From NCBI GenBank assembly GCA_014237855.1, contig JABACD010000011.1:62001-126000 (forward strand): a stretch of 64,000 bases of DNA. Direction: 5' to 3'. The notes below the pieces were generated by a model. That model did no database searches and was not told where the DNA came from. It saw only the letters and a program-made list of their open reading frames with translations. The DNA comes from Planctomycetota bacterium (GTDB lineage Bacteria > Planctomycetota > UBA1135 > GCA-002686595). Position numbers and translations under genes: made by a program. Shown piece by piece: positions 49,637-58,647 of this stretch. How positions within the stretch are numbered: the first letter of the stretch is position 1; each line of letters starts with the position of its first letter.

Positions 49637-50590
49637 TCAGGGTCCGGGGACGAGAACCGCATCAATGACGTGGATGACGCCGTTCCAGGTCTCGACATCA
49701 GTCACCGTGATCACGGAATCATTGATCTTGGCGACCCCATTGTCCAGCGTGACGTCGGTGACAAGATTGTTGAGCATTGTCAGCTGTCCTGATGCCAGCA
49801 CGTCCTCTGCGTAGAGGCGCCCCGAGGTGACGTGGAAGAGCAGCACGTTGCCAAGCGCATTGGGGTCGGCCACGAGGCTGTCGAGTACTCCAGGGGGCAG
49901 CGCATCGAAGGCCGCGTTTGTAGGAGCAAAGACCGTGAAGGGCCCCGCGGTCTCCAGATCGTCGTCCAGGCCAGCAATCCCCAGGGCGAGATTCAGAGTA
50001 CTGAAGTCCGGAATCGTGGTCGTCATGGCTGTGATCGTGCGCAACTCGGGGAAGATCACCTCATCAATGATGTGGATGACGCCATTGTTGCAGAAGACGT
50101 CCGTCACAATGAAGTCCGCTCCTTCAATCTGCAGGTTGGCCGCGTCAACCTCAGCGCGCTGACCGCTGACCGTCGAGATGTAGGGACTGCCGAGGACGGC
50201 AGCTGCATTCAAGCTCTCACCAGCCACGTGGAAGGTCAGCAGGGTGGAGAGGAAGGCCTGATTCTCGGGACGCAGGAGGAACTCCAGACGATGCGGCGGA
50301 ACCTTTGCAAAGGCTGCATCAGTGGGCGCGAAGACCGTGAAGGGACCCGGGCCCTCGAGGGTCGAGGTCAGGCCTGCAAGCTCGATAGCTGCTGCCAGTG
50401 TGTCGAAACGACCTGTGCTTGCAGCTGTCTCGAGGATCGTCAGACCTGAACCAGCGGGCTGGGGGAAGAGAAATGCTTCTTGGTCAACCTGCTGCTGGTT
50501 TCCGGCATTCGACTGCACAGTCGGCAGCTGCGGAAACGTAAAGGTCGGTGGAACCGAGAGCGCGAAGGGAAGAAGGATGAGGGAAAACAT
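49637..50590 (-). CDS. Secreted protein with two fasciclin (FAS1) domains
   Basis: 317 residues with a signal peptide (ILLPFALSVPPTFTF) and two FAS1 domains, about 50-180 and 185-315. Each has the H1 and H2 hallmarks: TVFAPTDAAFAKVPP and LLTFHV in the first, TVFAPTNAAFDALPP and LLFHV in the second, each followed by a repeated pattern of NGVIHIID and VIHVIDAVLVPG. FAS1 proteins mediate cell adhesion or bind other surface molecules. The mature protein is short and may be extracellular or lipid-free surface-bound. The neighbouring gene on the same strand encodes the GPx-type lipoprotein. Confidence 0.93.
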   Translation of the reverse strand: MFSLILLPFALSVPPTFTFPQLPTVQSNAGNQQQVDQEAFLFPQPAGSGLTILETAASTGRFDTLAAAIELAGLTSTLEGPGPFTVFAPTDAAFAKVPPHRLEFLLRPENQAFLSTLLTFHVAGESLNAAAVLGSPYISTVSGQRAEVDAANLQIEGADFIVTDVFCNNGVIHIIDEVIFPELRTITAMTTTIPDFSTLNLALGIAGLDDDLETAGPFTVFAPTNAAFDALPPGVLDSLVADPNALGNVLLFHVTSGRLYAEDVLASGQLTMLNNLVTDVTLDNGVAKINDSVITVTDVETWNGVIHVIDAVLVPGP

Positions 50591-50779
50591 CTGGTCTCGC
50601 TGTCTGCTGAAGTTGTTCTTGAAGTGGGCTGCGATCAGGTCGACCGCTCTAGCGCCAAGAGGTTCGCGCTCACCGGAACTCCGGATGCAGGCCGGACTCA
50701 GTACTCCTCGATCTTTGCAATTCGCTCACTCAATCGGGCGCATGTACCGCAGGGGGATCCCCAGCCATCCTGGCCGCGA

Positions 50780-52810
50780 TCAGGGCGTAACGGATCGATT
50801 GCCCACAGCACCCAGGTAACTATTGAGGAGTTCGGGGTTGCCTGTAAGAAGGTCGCGAGCGGTCGTCAGGAGATCCACATCCACGTCGATGGTTGCCAGG
50901 AGCCCGCCAAGCTCGCCGGACTGTCGCCGACCCGCCAGCTCTCCCATCCCGCGCCGTGCGAGGTCTTGCTCGGCCAGCTCAAAGCCATCACTGCAGTTCT
51001 CGAGCAGCTCGAATCTTTCCCGCGAGACTGGCTTACCAAACAGCAAGCACCACGACGCCAGCTCACTACGCCCGACCCGGCCACGCAGCTGGTGCAACTG
51101 GGCCAGTCCCAGTCGTTCGGCCTCCTCAATGACCATCACGGTTGCAAGCGGTACATCCACACCGACCTCGATCACGGTGGTAGCAACCAACAGGCGCACT
51201 TCCCCACGCCGAAAGGCATCGAGTCGTCGGGCTCGTTCCTCTGCAGGCAGCCGCCCATGAACGAGTTCAATGCCATGGTTGACGAGCTCGCTCGCCTTCA
51301 GTCGCTCGAAAGCGCGCTCGGCTCCCGACTCCTCCTCAGTACCGATCAGGGGACAGACCCAGTAGACCTGCTCACCGGCCTCGAGCCTCTCGCCAAGAAA
51401 CTCCGGCAGACGCTCACCATCCTTTGGACGAAGCCAGCGTGTTCGCACCTCCCCCCGCCCTGGAGGTTTCTCACGCAGGATGCTCACCTCCAGGTCCCCG
51501 TAGATCGTCAAGGCCAGGGTTCGGGGAATCGGCGTGGCCGTCATCAGGAGCAAGTGCACATCACGGCCCTTGTCCACCAGACGGGCGCGCTGAGCAACGC
51601 CGAAGCGATGCTGCTCGTCGATGATCGCCAAGGCAAGGTTGGCGTACCGCACATCCCTGGAGAAGAGTGCGTGGGTCCCGAAGAGCACATCGATCTCTCC
51701 GGCTTCCAGCCGGGATAGGACCCTACGCCGCTCGGCAGCACGTAGAGACCCAGTCAGTAACGCCGCTCGCAAGTCTGCCGCAGCGAGCCAATCGCGCAGG
51801 CCGAAGTAGTGCTGCTCTGCCAGCAGTTCGGTGGGCGCCATGAAGGCACTCTGAGCACCTGCGGCAGCAACCGCGGCACAGGCGCACAGGCCCAGAACGG
51901 TCTTGCCAGCTCCAACGTCCCCCTGCAACAACCGCCGCATGGGTGTTGAGCTCGAGAGGTCCACCTCCAGCTCCCGGAGAATCTGCTCCTGCCCTTCTGT
52001 CAGTTCAAAGGGCAAGAGCTGACGTAACCGACGTGAGCTGGCGCTCTCGAGTTGGACCGGTAGGGCGCCGCCCACGCAGCGCTCGCTCCGCGCCAGGACG
52101 CGAGCTTGCAGGGGCAGGAGGGTCTCGAGGAGCACGCGCCGACGTGCCCTGCGAAAGGCCTCGGGTGAGCTCGGAGAGTGAAGCTCAGCGACTGAATCCT
52201 GAAGGTCCGGCAGGTCGAGGCTCCCCAGGAGCTCTGCCGAGAGCGACTCGACCAGCTCATCGGCCGCGCGATCGAGGCTCAGCCTCACGAGCGAGCGAAG
52301 CAGCTCCTGCCCGATTCCATCGGTCACACCATAGATCGCAAACCACTGATCAGTCGGCAGGCTGTCCTCCCCTGCTGCTGACTGTGGTGCAATTACCACC
52401 GGCCCCTTCTCCGAAGCGACGACACGCCCCGCGAAGGTGTAGGTCTCGCCTTTTTCAAGGCGTTCTCGCTGCCAGGGCTGATTGAAATAGACTACCTCCA
52501 GCTCGTGATCGCCCTGCTGTACGGTCAGCCGTAGGGTCGATCTGCGCCCAAAGCGGTTGAATCGTCGCCTGGTGATCAGGCCGCTGAAGACCAGCACTTC
52601 ATCACTCGCACCAGCCAGTGCCTGCTCGATCGTCGACGCCCTCCCCGATGACTCCAGGCGTCGCGGAAGATAGAGCACCAGGTCACGGAGAGTCTCCAAC
52701 CCCAGGCGCTCCAGAGCCCGAGCCCTGGCGGGACCAACCCCTCGAAGCACGCCAAGCGACTCGTCGAGCGCACCCTGCTCGAGGCCGGCCTCGACCGGCT
52801 CAGTCGCCAT
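50780..52810 (-). CDS. recG: ATP-dependent DNA helicase RecG
   Basis: 676 residues from Met at 52810 (MATEPVEAGL); the frame extends much further upstream but lies inside the next gene. The N-terminal part (ESLGVLRGVGPARARALERLG, then the OB-fold wedge VLVFSGLITRRRF) and the helicase motifs (Walker A RLLQGDVGAGKTVL, DEQHRFGV, TATPIPRTLALTIYG, RYPLxEEERA-like QRFRRGEVRLLVATTVIEVGVD segment and GRVGRSE) identify RecG, which remodels stalled replication forks and branched DNA. Normal size is about 690. The start overlaps the end of the upstream lipoprotein gene by 11 bases, giving the two a shared transcript. Confidence 0.96.
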   Translation of the reverse strand: MATEPVEAGLEQGALDESLGVLRGVGPARARALERLGLETLRDLVLYLPRRLESSGRASTIEQALAGASDEVLVFSGLITRRRFNRFGRRSTLRLTVQQGDHELEVVYFNQPWQRERLEKGETYTFAGRVVASEKGPVVIAPQSAAGEDSLPTDQWFAIYGVTDGIGQELLRSLVRLSLDRAADELVESLSAELLGSLDLPDLQDSVAELHSPSSPEAFRRARRRVLLETLLPLQARVLARSERCVGGALPVQLESASSRRLRQLLPFELTEGQEQILRELEVDLSSSTPMRRLLQGDVGAGKTVLGLCACAAVAAAGAQSAFMAPTELLAEQHYFGLRDWLAAADLRAALLTGSLRAAERRRVLSRLEAGEIDVLFGTHALFSRDVRYANLALAIIDEQHRFGVAQRARLVDKGRDVHLLLMTATPIPRTLALTIYGDLEVSILREKPPGRGEVRTRWLRPKDGERLPEFLGERLEAGEQVYWVCPLIGTEEESGAERAFERLKASELVNHGIELVHGRLPAEERARRLDAFRRGEVRLLVATTVIEVGVDVPLATVMVIEEAERLGLAQLHQLRGRVGRSELASWCLLFGKPVSRERFELLENCSDGFELAEQDLARRGMGELAGRRQSGELGGLLATIDVDVDLLTTARDLLTGNPELLNSYLGAVGNRSVTP

Positions 52811-55133
52811 CTTCTTCTGAGTTCTCGTCTCCCGAGGAGCTGCGGACCGCTCTCGGAAGTCGGGAGAGCAAACGGGCTGCCGGCTTGTTCTGAAGCGTGA
52901 AGCCCCGGTCGTGAGCCCCACCACCGCGCAGGTCGTGGGTCCACTTCCAGAAGAAGACGCCCCAGAGCTCTCCCCCCGACTCTTCACGACCGCTGAGAGC
53001 GTCGACGAAGGCCGAGAGCACTCGCTCTTGCTCCTCGAGATTGAGATCTCCTGTGCCCACACTGACTTCAGTGGCAGCCAGTTCGGTCGAGCGTACACCC
53101 AACTCGACGACCAGGGCTGGCTTGCCAGCCTCCTCGCTCAAGCTCTCAATCCCAGCCAGGTAGTTGCTCCAGCGCGCGCGTAGTGCCGGCTTGCCTTGAG
53201 GCTCCTCGTCCAGAGCCGCCAGCCGCGGAAAGATCGAGAGTCCGATGAGGTCCAGCTCTGACCAGAAGCGCACATTCGTCGCCTCTCCAGGCCAGGTGGC
53301 TGCATAGGTCAGGAGCCCCCCGAAAGAGCGGCGGGCAAGCCCGATCGCCTGTCGCCAGCGCTCATCGTAGAACGACCTGACCTCGTCGACCAAGCCGGAG
53401 TTTGCCGAGGCAGTCGAGAGACTGGTGCCGATGCACATGATGTCCACCCCGCACAGCTCGGCGAGCAACCCGTAGTGCACGATCATCGGATCCAGCTCCT
53501 CGAAGAACTCCTCCCAGTGCGCACGATTGGTGCGGCGCAACCAGGCCGAGTAGCCAGCACTGTCACTCAGCAGCAGGTGTGGTTGGAGCATCACCGTGGC
53601 GATGCCCGCACGACGCACGACGCTGATGGCTTCAGCAACTGCGGCGTCACCTTCGAGGCACGTGCGCCCAAGCGGTAACCGTCCACCGTATGGACCACTG
53701 GGAACGGGATCCTCGCTGAAGTAGCTGGTGATCGAGGTGGCGTTCGCATCAAGCCCCGCTGCCGCCCTGACGGCCCCATAGAGGCCGCGTGCATCGTAGC
53801 CCCCACCGCCGGAGCGCGCATCCGAGTCAATTGCCAGGCCCCGCAGGAAGACTCCATCGGGAACTCCCCGGGTCGGATTGGGGGGTACCTCGTGGTTGAG
53901 GTTGGCCAGCCGCGAGACGAAGGCCTCCTGAAGGACGATGTCACCGGCAACTGAACTGGAATCTCTCCACAGGACACCGAGCACCTCATCACCGTGAAGT
54001 TCGCGTAGCGTACGAAGCAAGAGACCGCGAGCCGGCGCAAGCACGTGCTGAGAGTAACGATCCACGCTACGATCCGAGACCAGCTCCTCGATCGACGGCA
54101 GGAGCTGAGCAGCTGCGAGGTATCGCCCCCACTCGTCCAGAGGTCGCCCCCACCAGTGACCGGCTGCATCGATGGCCACACCGTCCAGCAGCCAGTTCGA
54201 GTGGGGAGTGCCAAGCACCTGGTTTGCAGCCCAGCGAGCCGCGAGCGCCCCGCGATCATCAGGCACTCCCGGGGCCAACAAGACAACGCGCCGCCCAGGG
54301 TGGCCGTCACCGACCGCCAGGTCGCTCTTGCCCAGGAGTTCACGCAGGCGATCGCCACGGCCTACACCCAGCAGCTCGAGTCTTGCCTCCGGTGTCTCCC
54401 CCATCCATTCGCTGACCCTCGCGATGGAGCGCACCGATCGAGCCTTGTACTTCTCGGCCCGCTCACTTGTCACATCCGACTGATGGCGGAGCAGAACCCC
54501 GCCGCCTCGCACGGTCGAGGTGAAGCGAGTCAGGCCCTCTCGGCGGCGCTGCTCTGGGGTGCCCGATACGTTTGCCTCAAGGTGCAGTAGCGGGTCCTGC
54601 CCCTCGCGCAGGGTCGCCCCGGGCACAGCCCTCGGCATCAGATCCTCGACACTCTCCAGAAGCGCTCCCCGAATCCTTGACGTGAGCAGCTGCAGCGGAA
54701 GCCCCGGACGCTCTGGGTCCTCCGCGCAGATGTGCAACAGGGAGGCATCCCGACCAACTTCAACCCCGGCAAAGAGCACGGATTGCCCATCGATGGATCC
54801 GCCCAGAGCGAGGAAGAGGTCCTCGACGCCCGGATCCGTGGGGCATCCGATCACGATGCGCGGCGACTCCGTTGAGTCGGCCGAAATCCCCTCTCGCAGA
54901 AGAACGCGCCGATCTAGCCGCTGCTCGAGGCTTCGGCCAGCGGCCTCGATCGCCTCGAACAGGCCACCAGTTACGGAATCAGCCGTGTACTGGATCTCGA
55001 TTGATTCTGCCCCTTCCAGGCCCTGCCTGAGCTCAGCAAGGGTCGCCGGTCTGGTCTCCCCGCCACCACAGGCCGAGAGCAGCGCGAGTACGGCGAAGGC
55101 CAGGGGTCGCTCGAATTGAAGGGCAGGATTCAT
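52800..55133 (-). CDS. Lipoprotein with GH113-like C-terminal region
   Basis: 777 residues from Met at 55133; the upstream open frame is rejected because the leader FAVLALLSACGGG (lipobox Cys22) is a natural start. The N-terminal half (about 30-200) is an alpha/beta domain I do not recognise. The middle (about 290-400) contains GTPHSNWLLDGVAIDAAGHWWG, similar in place to the Peptidase MA fold, but with no HExxH zinc motif. The last third resembles a TIM-barrel glycoside hydrolase of the GH113 type: AISVVRRAGIATVMLQPHLL, FWSELDLIGLSIFPRL, KPALVVELGVRSTEL (Glu near the expected nucleophile) and DRGFTLQNKPAARLL. Surface glycan degradation or remodelling is inferred only. Confidence 0.82.
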   Translation of the reverse strand: MNPALQFERPLAFAVLALLSACGGGETRPATLAELRQGLEGAESIEIQYTADSVTGGLFEAIEAAGRSLEQRLDRRVLLREGISADSTESPRIVIGCPTDPGVEDLFLALGGSIDGQSVLFAGVEVGRDASLLHICAEDPERPGLPLQLLTSRIRGALLESVEDLMPRAVPGATLREGQDPLLHLEANVSGTPEQRRREGLTRFTSTVRGGGVLLRHQSDVTSERAEKYKARSVRSIARVSEWMGETPEARLELLGVGRGDRLRELLGKSDLAVGDGHPGRRVVLLAPGVPDDRGALAARWAANQVLGTPHSNWLLDGVAIDAAGHWWGRPLDEWGRYLAAAQLLPSIEELVSDRSVDRYSQHVLAPARGLLLRTLRELHGDEVLGVLWRDSSSVAGDIVLQEAFVSRLANLNHEVPPNPTRGVPDGVFLRGLAIDSDARSGGGGYDARGLYGAVRAAAGLDANATSITSYFSEDPVPSGPYGGRLPLGRTCLEGDAAVAEAISVVRRAGIATVMLQPHLLLSDSAGYSAWLRRTNRAHWEEFFEELDPMIVHYGLLAELCGVDIMCIGTSLSTASANSGLVDEVRSFYDERWRQAIGLARRSFGGLLTYAATWPGEATNVRFWSELDLIGLSIFPRLAALDEEPQGKPALRARWSNYLAGIESLSEEAGKPALVVELGVRSTELAATEVSVGTGDLNLEEQERVLSAFVDALSGREESGGELWGVFFWKWTHDLRGGGAHDRGFTLQNKPAARLLSRLPRAVRSSSGDENSEEDGD

Positions 55134-55252
55134 GAGGGCTTGGGAGGGGTCAGCTCGCCTGGGCTGAGAGTACCGAATGAAAGTGCTCACACCAGCGAGG
55201 TGTGGAAGGAGACCGGAGTTAGGATCGGGCCTCCCCCATCGGGGAGCCCAAG

Positions 55253-56686
55253 ATGCCGGACAACACGCAGGTCGAATGCAGGGAGGAGTCACACTCGCTG
55301 GCCACCCCCAACCCCCGAGATCGCCACAGGCTTCGCCTGCTCCTGATGGCGGCCTTGCTTCATGGGCTGACCTACCTGGTCCTGCTTCCGCCCTGGATGG
55401 GGGAAGACGAGCCCTGGCACGTGGAATACAGCCACCACGTGGCCGCAGGGCACATGCCCTGGGGTGGAGTGGAGGTCTCCCGTGATGACCTACCGGACTA
55501 TTCGCCGTCTCAGGCCTTCGTCCTACGCGAGCTGGGCGGCCTGGATGCGGAGACCATCGCGAGTACCCAGCAGAGCATCGTCGACTCGATGGCCGAGCAC
55601 CGCTTCTGGGAACGCGTTGACTGGGCTAGCTGGGGAGGTGGCGTCGAGAATTTCGACCAGGTCGCGCCCTACTTCACCGCAACGCACCAGCCGCCCCTCT
55701 ACTACATGGTTCTCAGCCCGGTGCTGGCAATCTTCGGGGGTGGAGACGTCTTGCAGGAGATGTGGGTCGGGCGCGGGATCTCTCTCCTGGCCTACCTCGC
55801 CGTCGTCCTGGCTGCCTATGAGGTTGGCCGACGTGTCTGCAACGATCCTCAGATTGCCCTGGTGGGTGCACTGCTGGTCGCCTGGTGGCCGATGCATGCA
55901 CGTCAGGCGGCGGTGGTCAACAATGATGTTCTGGTGAAGGTCGCCAGCGCCTGGGCCCTGGTCATTTCACTGGACCTGGTACGCCTGGGGCTCACCTGGA
56001 AGAGAGCCGCCCTGGCCTTCGGCCTGGTAGCCATTGGCCTGGCCTTCAAGACCACGGGTGCTGGAGTGCTGGCACCGCTCGGGCTTGCGATTCTCTGGCG
56101 GACCACCCGCGGAGGTCTCCTGCAGAACCAACGGGTACGCCTGGCAGGCCTGATCACCATCGTGCTGCTTGTTGTCACCGTGGTCTTCGTCTACAGGTTC
56201 AGCCACAACCCGGCCATCCCCGACACCCTGGAAAACCTCCAGACACGAGTGGACGCGGTGCTATCTCCCAAGTTCCGGAGGACTTTTGTTCGCTCGGCAG
56301 TCGGAGCGTTCAACTGGTACTCCCGCAGACTTCCCGACTGGCAGTACGCAGCTGTGGGCTACGCACTGCTGCTCTCGACGCTGGGACTCGTCGTTGCATT
56401 CGTCCGCCGCAGTTCGGGCCTGAACCGCAGGATGATCTTGCTGTGTCTGGCAGGGTGCGCCTGTCAGTTGCTACTCGTGATCTTGCGCGGAACAGCAGCG
56501 GGCCGCTACGTGATGCCGATGCTGCCCGCCTTCGCTACCCTGATAGCAGCTGGCTTCCTTGTCCCGCTGCCCCCGCAGTGGCGTACCAGGGCGACTGCCC
56601 TGCTGGTGATCGCCCTGGTCGCCCTTGACGGCTACTTCGCCTGGGCAGGCCTGACCTGGAACCAATACGGCGTGTGGAGCTCATGA
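55253..56686 (+). CDS. Polytopic GT-C-type glycosyltransferase (ArnT/PMT-like)
   Basis: 477 residues with a hydrophilic start and about nine to eleven membrane helices. The first periplasmic loop has MGEDEPWHVEYSHHVA, an acidic DE motif in the place used by polyprenol-phosphate-dependent glycosyltransferases, and a second loop FTATHQPPLYYMVLSP, a HxxPPLYY pattern common in the PMT/ArnT/DUF2142 group. These enzymes transfer sugars from lipid-linked donors to acceptors outside the membrane. Divergent from the lipoprotein gene with 119 bases between them. The ATGA overlap couples it to the next gene. Confidence 0.86.
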   Translation: MPDNTQVECREESHSLATPNPRDRHRLRLLLMAALLHGLTYLVLLPPWMGEDEPWHVEYSHHVAAGHMPWGGVEVSRDDLPDYSPSQAFVLRELGGLDAETIASTQQSIVDSMAEHRFWERVDWASWGGGVENFDQVAPYFTATHQPPLYYMVLSPVLAIFGGGDVLQEMWVGRGISLLAYLAVVLAAYEVGRRVCNDPQIALVGALLVAWWPMHARQAAVVNNDVLVKVASAWALVISLDLVRLGLTWKRAALAFGLVAIGLAFKTTGAGVLAPLGLAILWRTTRGGLLQNQRVRLAGLITIVLLVVTVVFVYRFSHNPAIPDTLENLQTRVDAVLSPKFRRTFVRSAVGAFNWYSRRLPDWQYAAVGYALLLSTLGLVVAFVRRSSGLNRRMILLCLAGCACQLLLVILRGTAAGRYVMPMLPAFATLIAAGFLVPLPPQWRTRATALLVIALVALDGYFAWAGLTWNQYGVWSS

Positions 56687-57753
56687 GCATCAAGCCCTCG
56701 CTCAAGGCCTTCGGCGCCGCCGCTGTCATGGCCATCTTGTTTGCCGTGCTTCCGCTAGTCCTCATCTCAAAGGATGCCTTTGATCTGGAGGTACGCACCG
56801 CGCCCTGGCGTACCCATGCAGGCCAGGTCACAAAGGCCTCCCCAATCGGCCAGGGGTTTCAAGCCAATTGGAACGGCCTCGATAGGATCGACGTCGCCCT
56901 CGTCACGCTGGGGCCAACCAAGGGAGCTGAGCTCGAGCTGGTGCTCCGCCGCGGTGGACGAGAGTCCGCGGTCCTGCGCAGAGCACGACTCGACCCAGCG
57001 CAGCTAGAGCAAGGGCGCGGCTGGGTGAGCTTTCAATTCGACCCCGTCCCCGACTCTGCGGGAGAGAGCTTCTGGTTCGAGCTGAAGGTAACCGGAGGCA
57101 GGGGCCGCAGTCCTTACTCCCCCTGGATCCGCTACCACGGACACCCAGGGGAAGACACTCCCTGGGGAACCAGGGTCCTGACCGGCGAGCTGCTCGAGAG
57201 CGAGCTCGCGGATCACTCACCCAGTGGCGTTGCCCACTTTAGCCACGGCCACCTGATCGCTCCCAATCTTGCCGCCGTCGCATTTGCCACCGAATCCATC
57301 AATCCGGCACGCGGTGAGGTCAGCTTCGAACTCTGGCGTTCTGATGACGACCCAGAGAGCACGCCCCCCCTGCGCAGCGTGCAGCTCCATCCCGACGAGA
57401 AGATCCATGGTGGCTGGACCTTCTTCGCGTTCGAGCCTGTCGAGGACAGCCGTCACGAGAGGTTCAAGTTCAGGCTGCACCTGAACGAGACGGCCCGACT
57501 GGTCGGATTCGAGAATGGACCGAGCGTCAAGACATTCCATGGCGGCACACCGTCTCATCCACCACTCCTGGGCATGACCCGGGGCAAGCAGGTCATGGTG
57601 GACCGCAGCCTGATCTTCCGCGTCCATGGCGCGCCGACGCCCTCTCAGCTGCTCGATCGAATCCACCAGCGAGCGGGTTGGAAGCTCGCGGCAGCGGCCT
57701 TATCTTGGCTCCTGGCCGTCTCCTTGCTCGTCCGCCTTTGCACCTATCGATGA
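56683..57753 (+). CDS. Membrane-anchored protein with repeated beta-sandwich domains
   Basis: 356 residues from the ATG overlapping the previous stop by four bases. N-terminal and C-terminal hydrophobic helices (AAAVMAILFAVLPLVLI near 13-28, AAAALSWLLAVSLLV near 340) anchor it, so a periplasmic middle is bounded by two membrane segments. The middle consists of two similar domains (about 40-170 and about 190-325), each with a region like ELVLRRGG, GWVSFQFDPVPDSAGESFWFEL and, in the second, GGWTFFAFEPVEDSRHERFKFRL, plainly a duplication. The family is not one I recognise. Context suggests partnership with the GT-C enzyme upstream. Confidence 0.8.
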   Translation: MSIKPSLKAFGAAAVMAILFAVLPLVLISKDAFDLEVRTAPWRTHAGQVTKASPIGQGFQANWNGLDRIDVALVTLGPTKGAELELVLRRGGRESAVLRRARLDPAQLEQGRGWVSFQFDPVPDSAGESFWFELKVTGGRGRSPYSPWIRYHGHPGEDTPWGTRVLTGELLESELADHSPSGVAHFSHGHLIAPNLAAVAFATESINPARGEVSFELWRSDDDPESTPPLRSVQLHPDEKIHGGWTFFAFEPVEDSRHERFKFRLHLNETARLVGFENGPSVKTFHGGTPSHPPLLGMTRGKQVMVDRSLIFRVHGAPTPSQLLDRIHQRAGWKLAAAALSWLLAVSLLVRLCTYR

Positions 57754-58616
57754 CCCTCTTCGCCCTCCTGATCCTGGCTCTATGCTTCCTTGTCTTCTGG
57801 GGACCGGGCCAGCACCTCGAATTTGCCGAACGAACCGTGAGACGCTCGGAGAGGCTACCCAGAGGCGTCGCATCCCTCCTCAGGGAGAACCGCAAGGCCT
57901 ATTACTACGGATCCATCGCTGCCGACATCATCAACTTCAAGGCCTACGGTGGAGACTACAACCACTGTCACCGCTGGACGATCATCGATGAGATGCGAGA
58001 GATCGCGGAGACCAGGGCCCAGGAGGCATTCATCTACGGCTACCTCTCCCACCTGGCTGCGGACACCATCGCACACAATCACTTCGTCCCCTATCACCTG
58101 TGTCGCTTCGCGCGGACCAAGGGACTCGGGCACCTGTACTGGGAGCTCTCGGCTGATCGCTATGTACCTGAGAGCCGCTGGAAGCTGATTGCTGCTCTGA
58201 AGGATCTGGAGGGGATCGAGGCGCTCGACGACCTCGTCAACCAGACCGTTCCCAAGAAGGCACTCTCGATGCGCACGAACAAGTTGATCTTCAATCACGT
58301 GCTACTGGTGAGCGAGCGAGACACCTGGAGAAAGACGATGTCCAGGTTGCACCCCCTGGGAAAGGTCGGGCTCTCCAAGGGATTCCTTGCCAAGTTTCAG
58401 AAGCCGGCCTGCGACCGCATTGCGCTGGCTCTGCATCCGCGCGGCTTTGAGAAGCTCCGGGCACTTGATCCGAACGGAAAGAAAGCCCAGAAGCGGGCCT
58501 TCAGCCTGCGCGAAAAGATCGTGCACCGCTGGGCACCTGGTCGCATGCGCAACGAGGAGTCTCATCGACTGGCCCAGCCGTTCCTGGAGGGCATGGGCCC
58601 CCCAGGCAAGGCCTGA
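57750..58616 (+). CDS. Zinc-dependent phospholipase C-like protein
   Basis: 288 residues from the ATG overlapping the preceding stop. An N-terminal hydrophobic segment (TLFALLILALCFLVFW) anchors or exports it. The sequence YYYGSIAADIINFK, YNHCHRWTIIDEM and YGYLSHLAADTIAHNHFVPYH carries His/Asp clusters of the zinc-dependent PLC/S1-P1 superfamily (HxxxD followed by HNHF). Related proteins cleave phospholipids or have no known activity. Third gene in the coupled trio. The C-terminal half is basic and helical. The substrate is unknown; loss of one metal ligand cannot be excluded from sequence alone. Confidence 0.82.
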   Translation: MTLFALLILALCFLVFWGPGQHLEFAERTVRRSERLPRGVASLLRENRKAYYYGSIAADIINFKAYGGDYNHCHRWTIIDEMREIAETRAQEAFIYGYLSHLAADTIAHNHFVPYHLCRFARTKGLGHLYWELSADRYVPESRWKLIAALKDLEGIEALDDLVNQTVPKKALSMRTNKLIFNHVLLVSERDTWRKTMSRLHPLGKVGLSKGFLAKFQKPACDRIALALHPRGFEKLRALDPNGKKAQKRAFSLREKIVHRWAPGRMRNEESHRLAQPFLEGMGPPGKA

Positions 58617-58647
58617 TAGGCCGAAGGTCAGCTGAAGAGCCTCGGGC

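Noticed and set aside
50753..50764. Palindrome GGGGATCCCC before recG stop
   Set aside because: Short self-complementary sequence with no paired partner or operator context.
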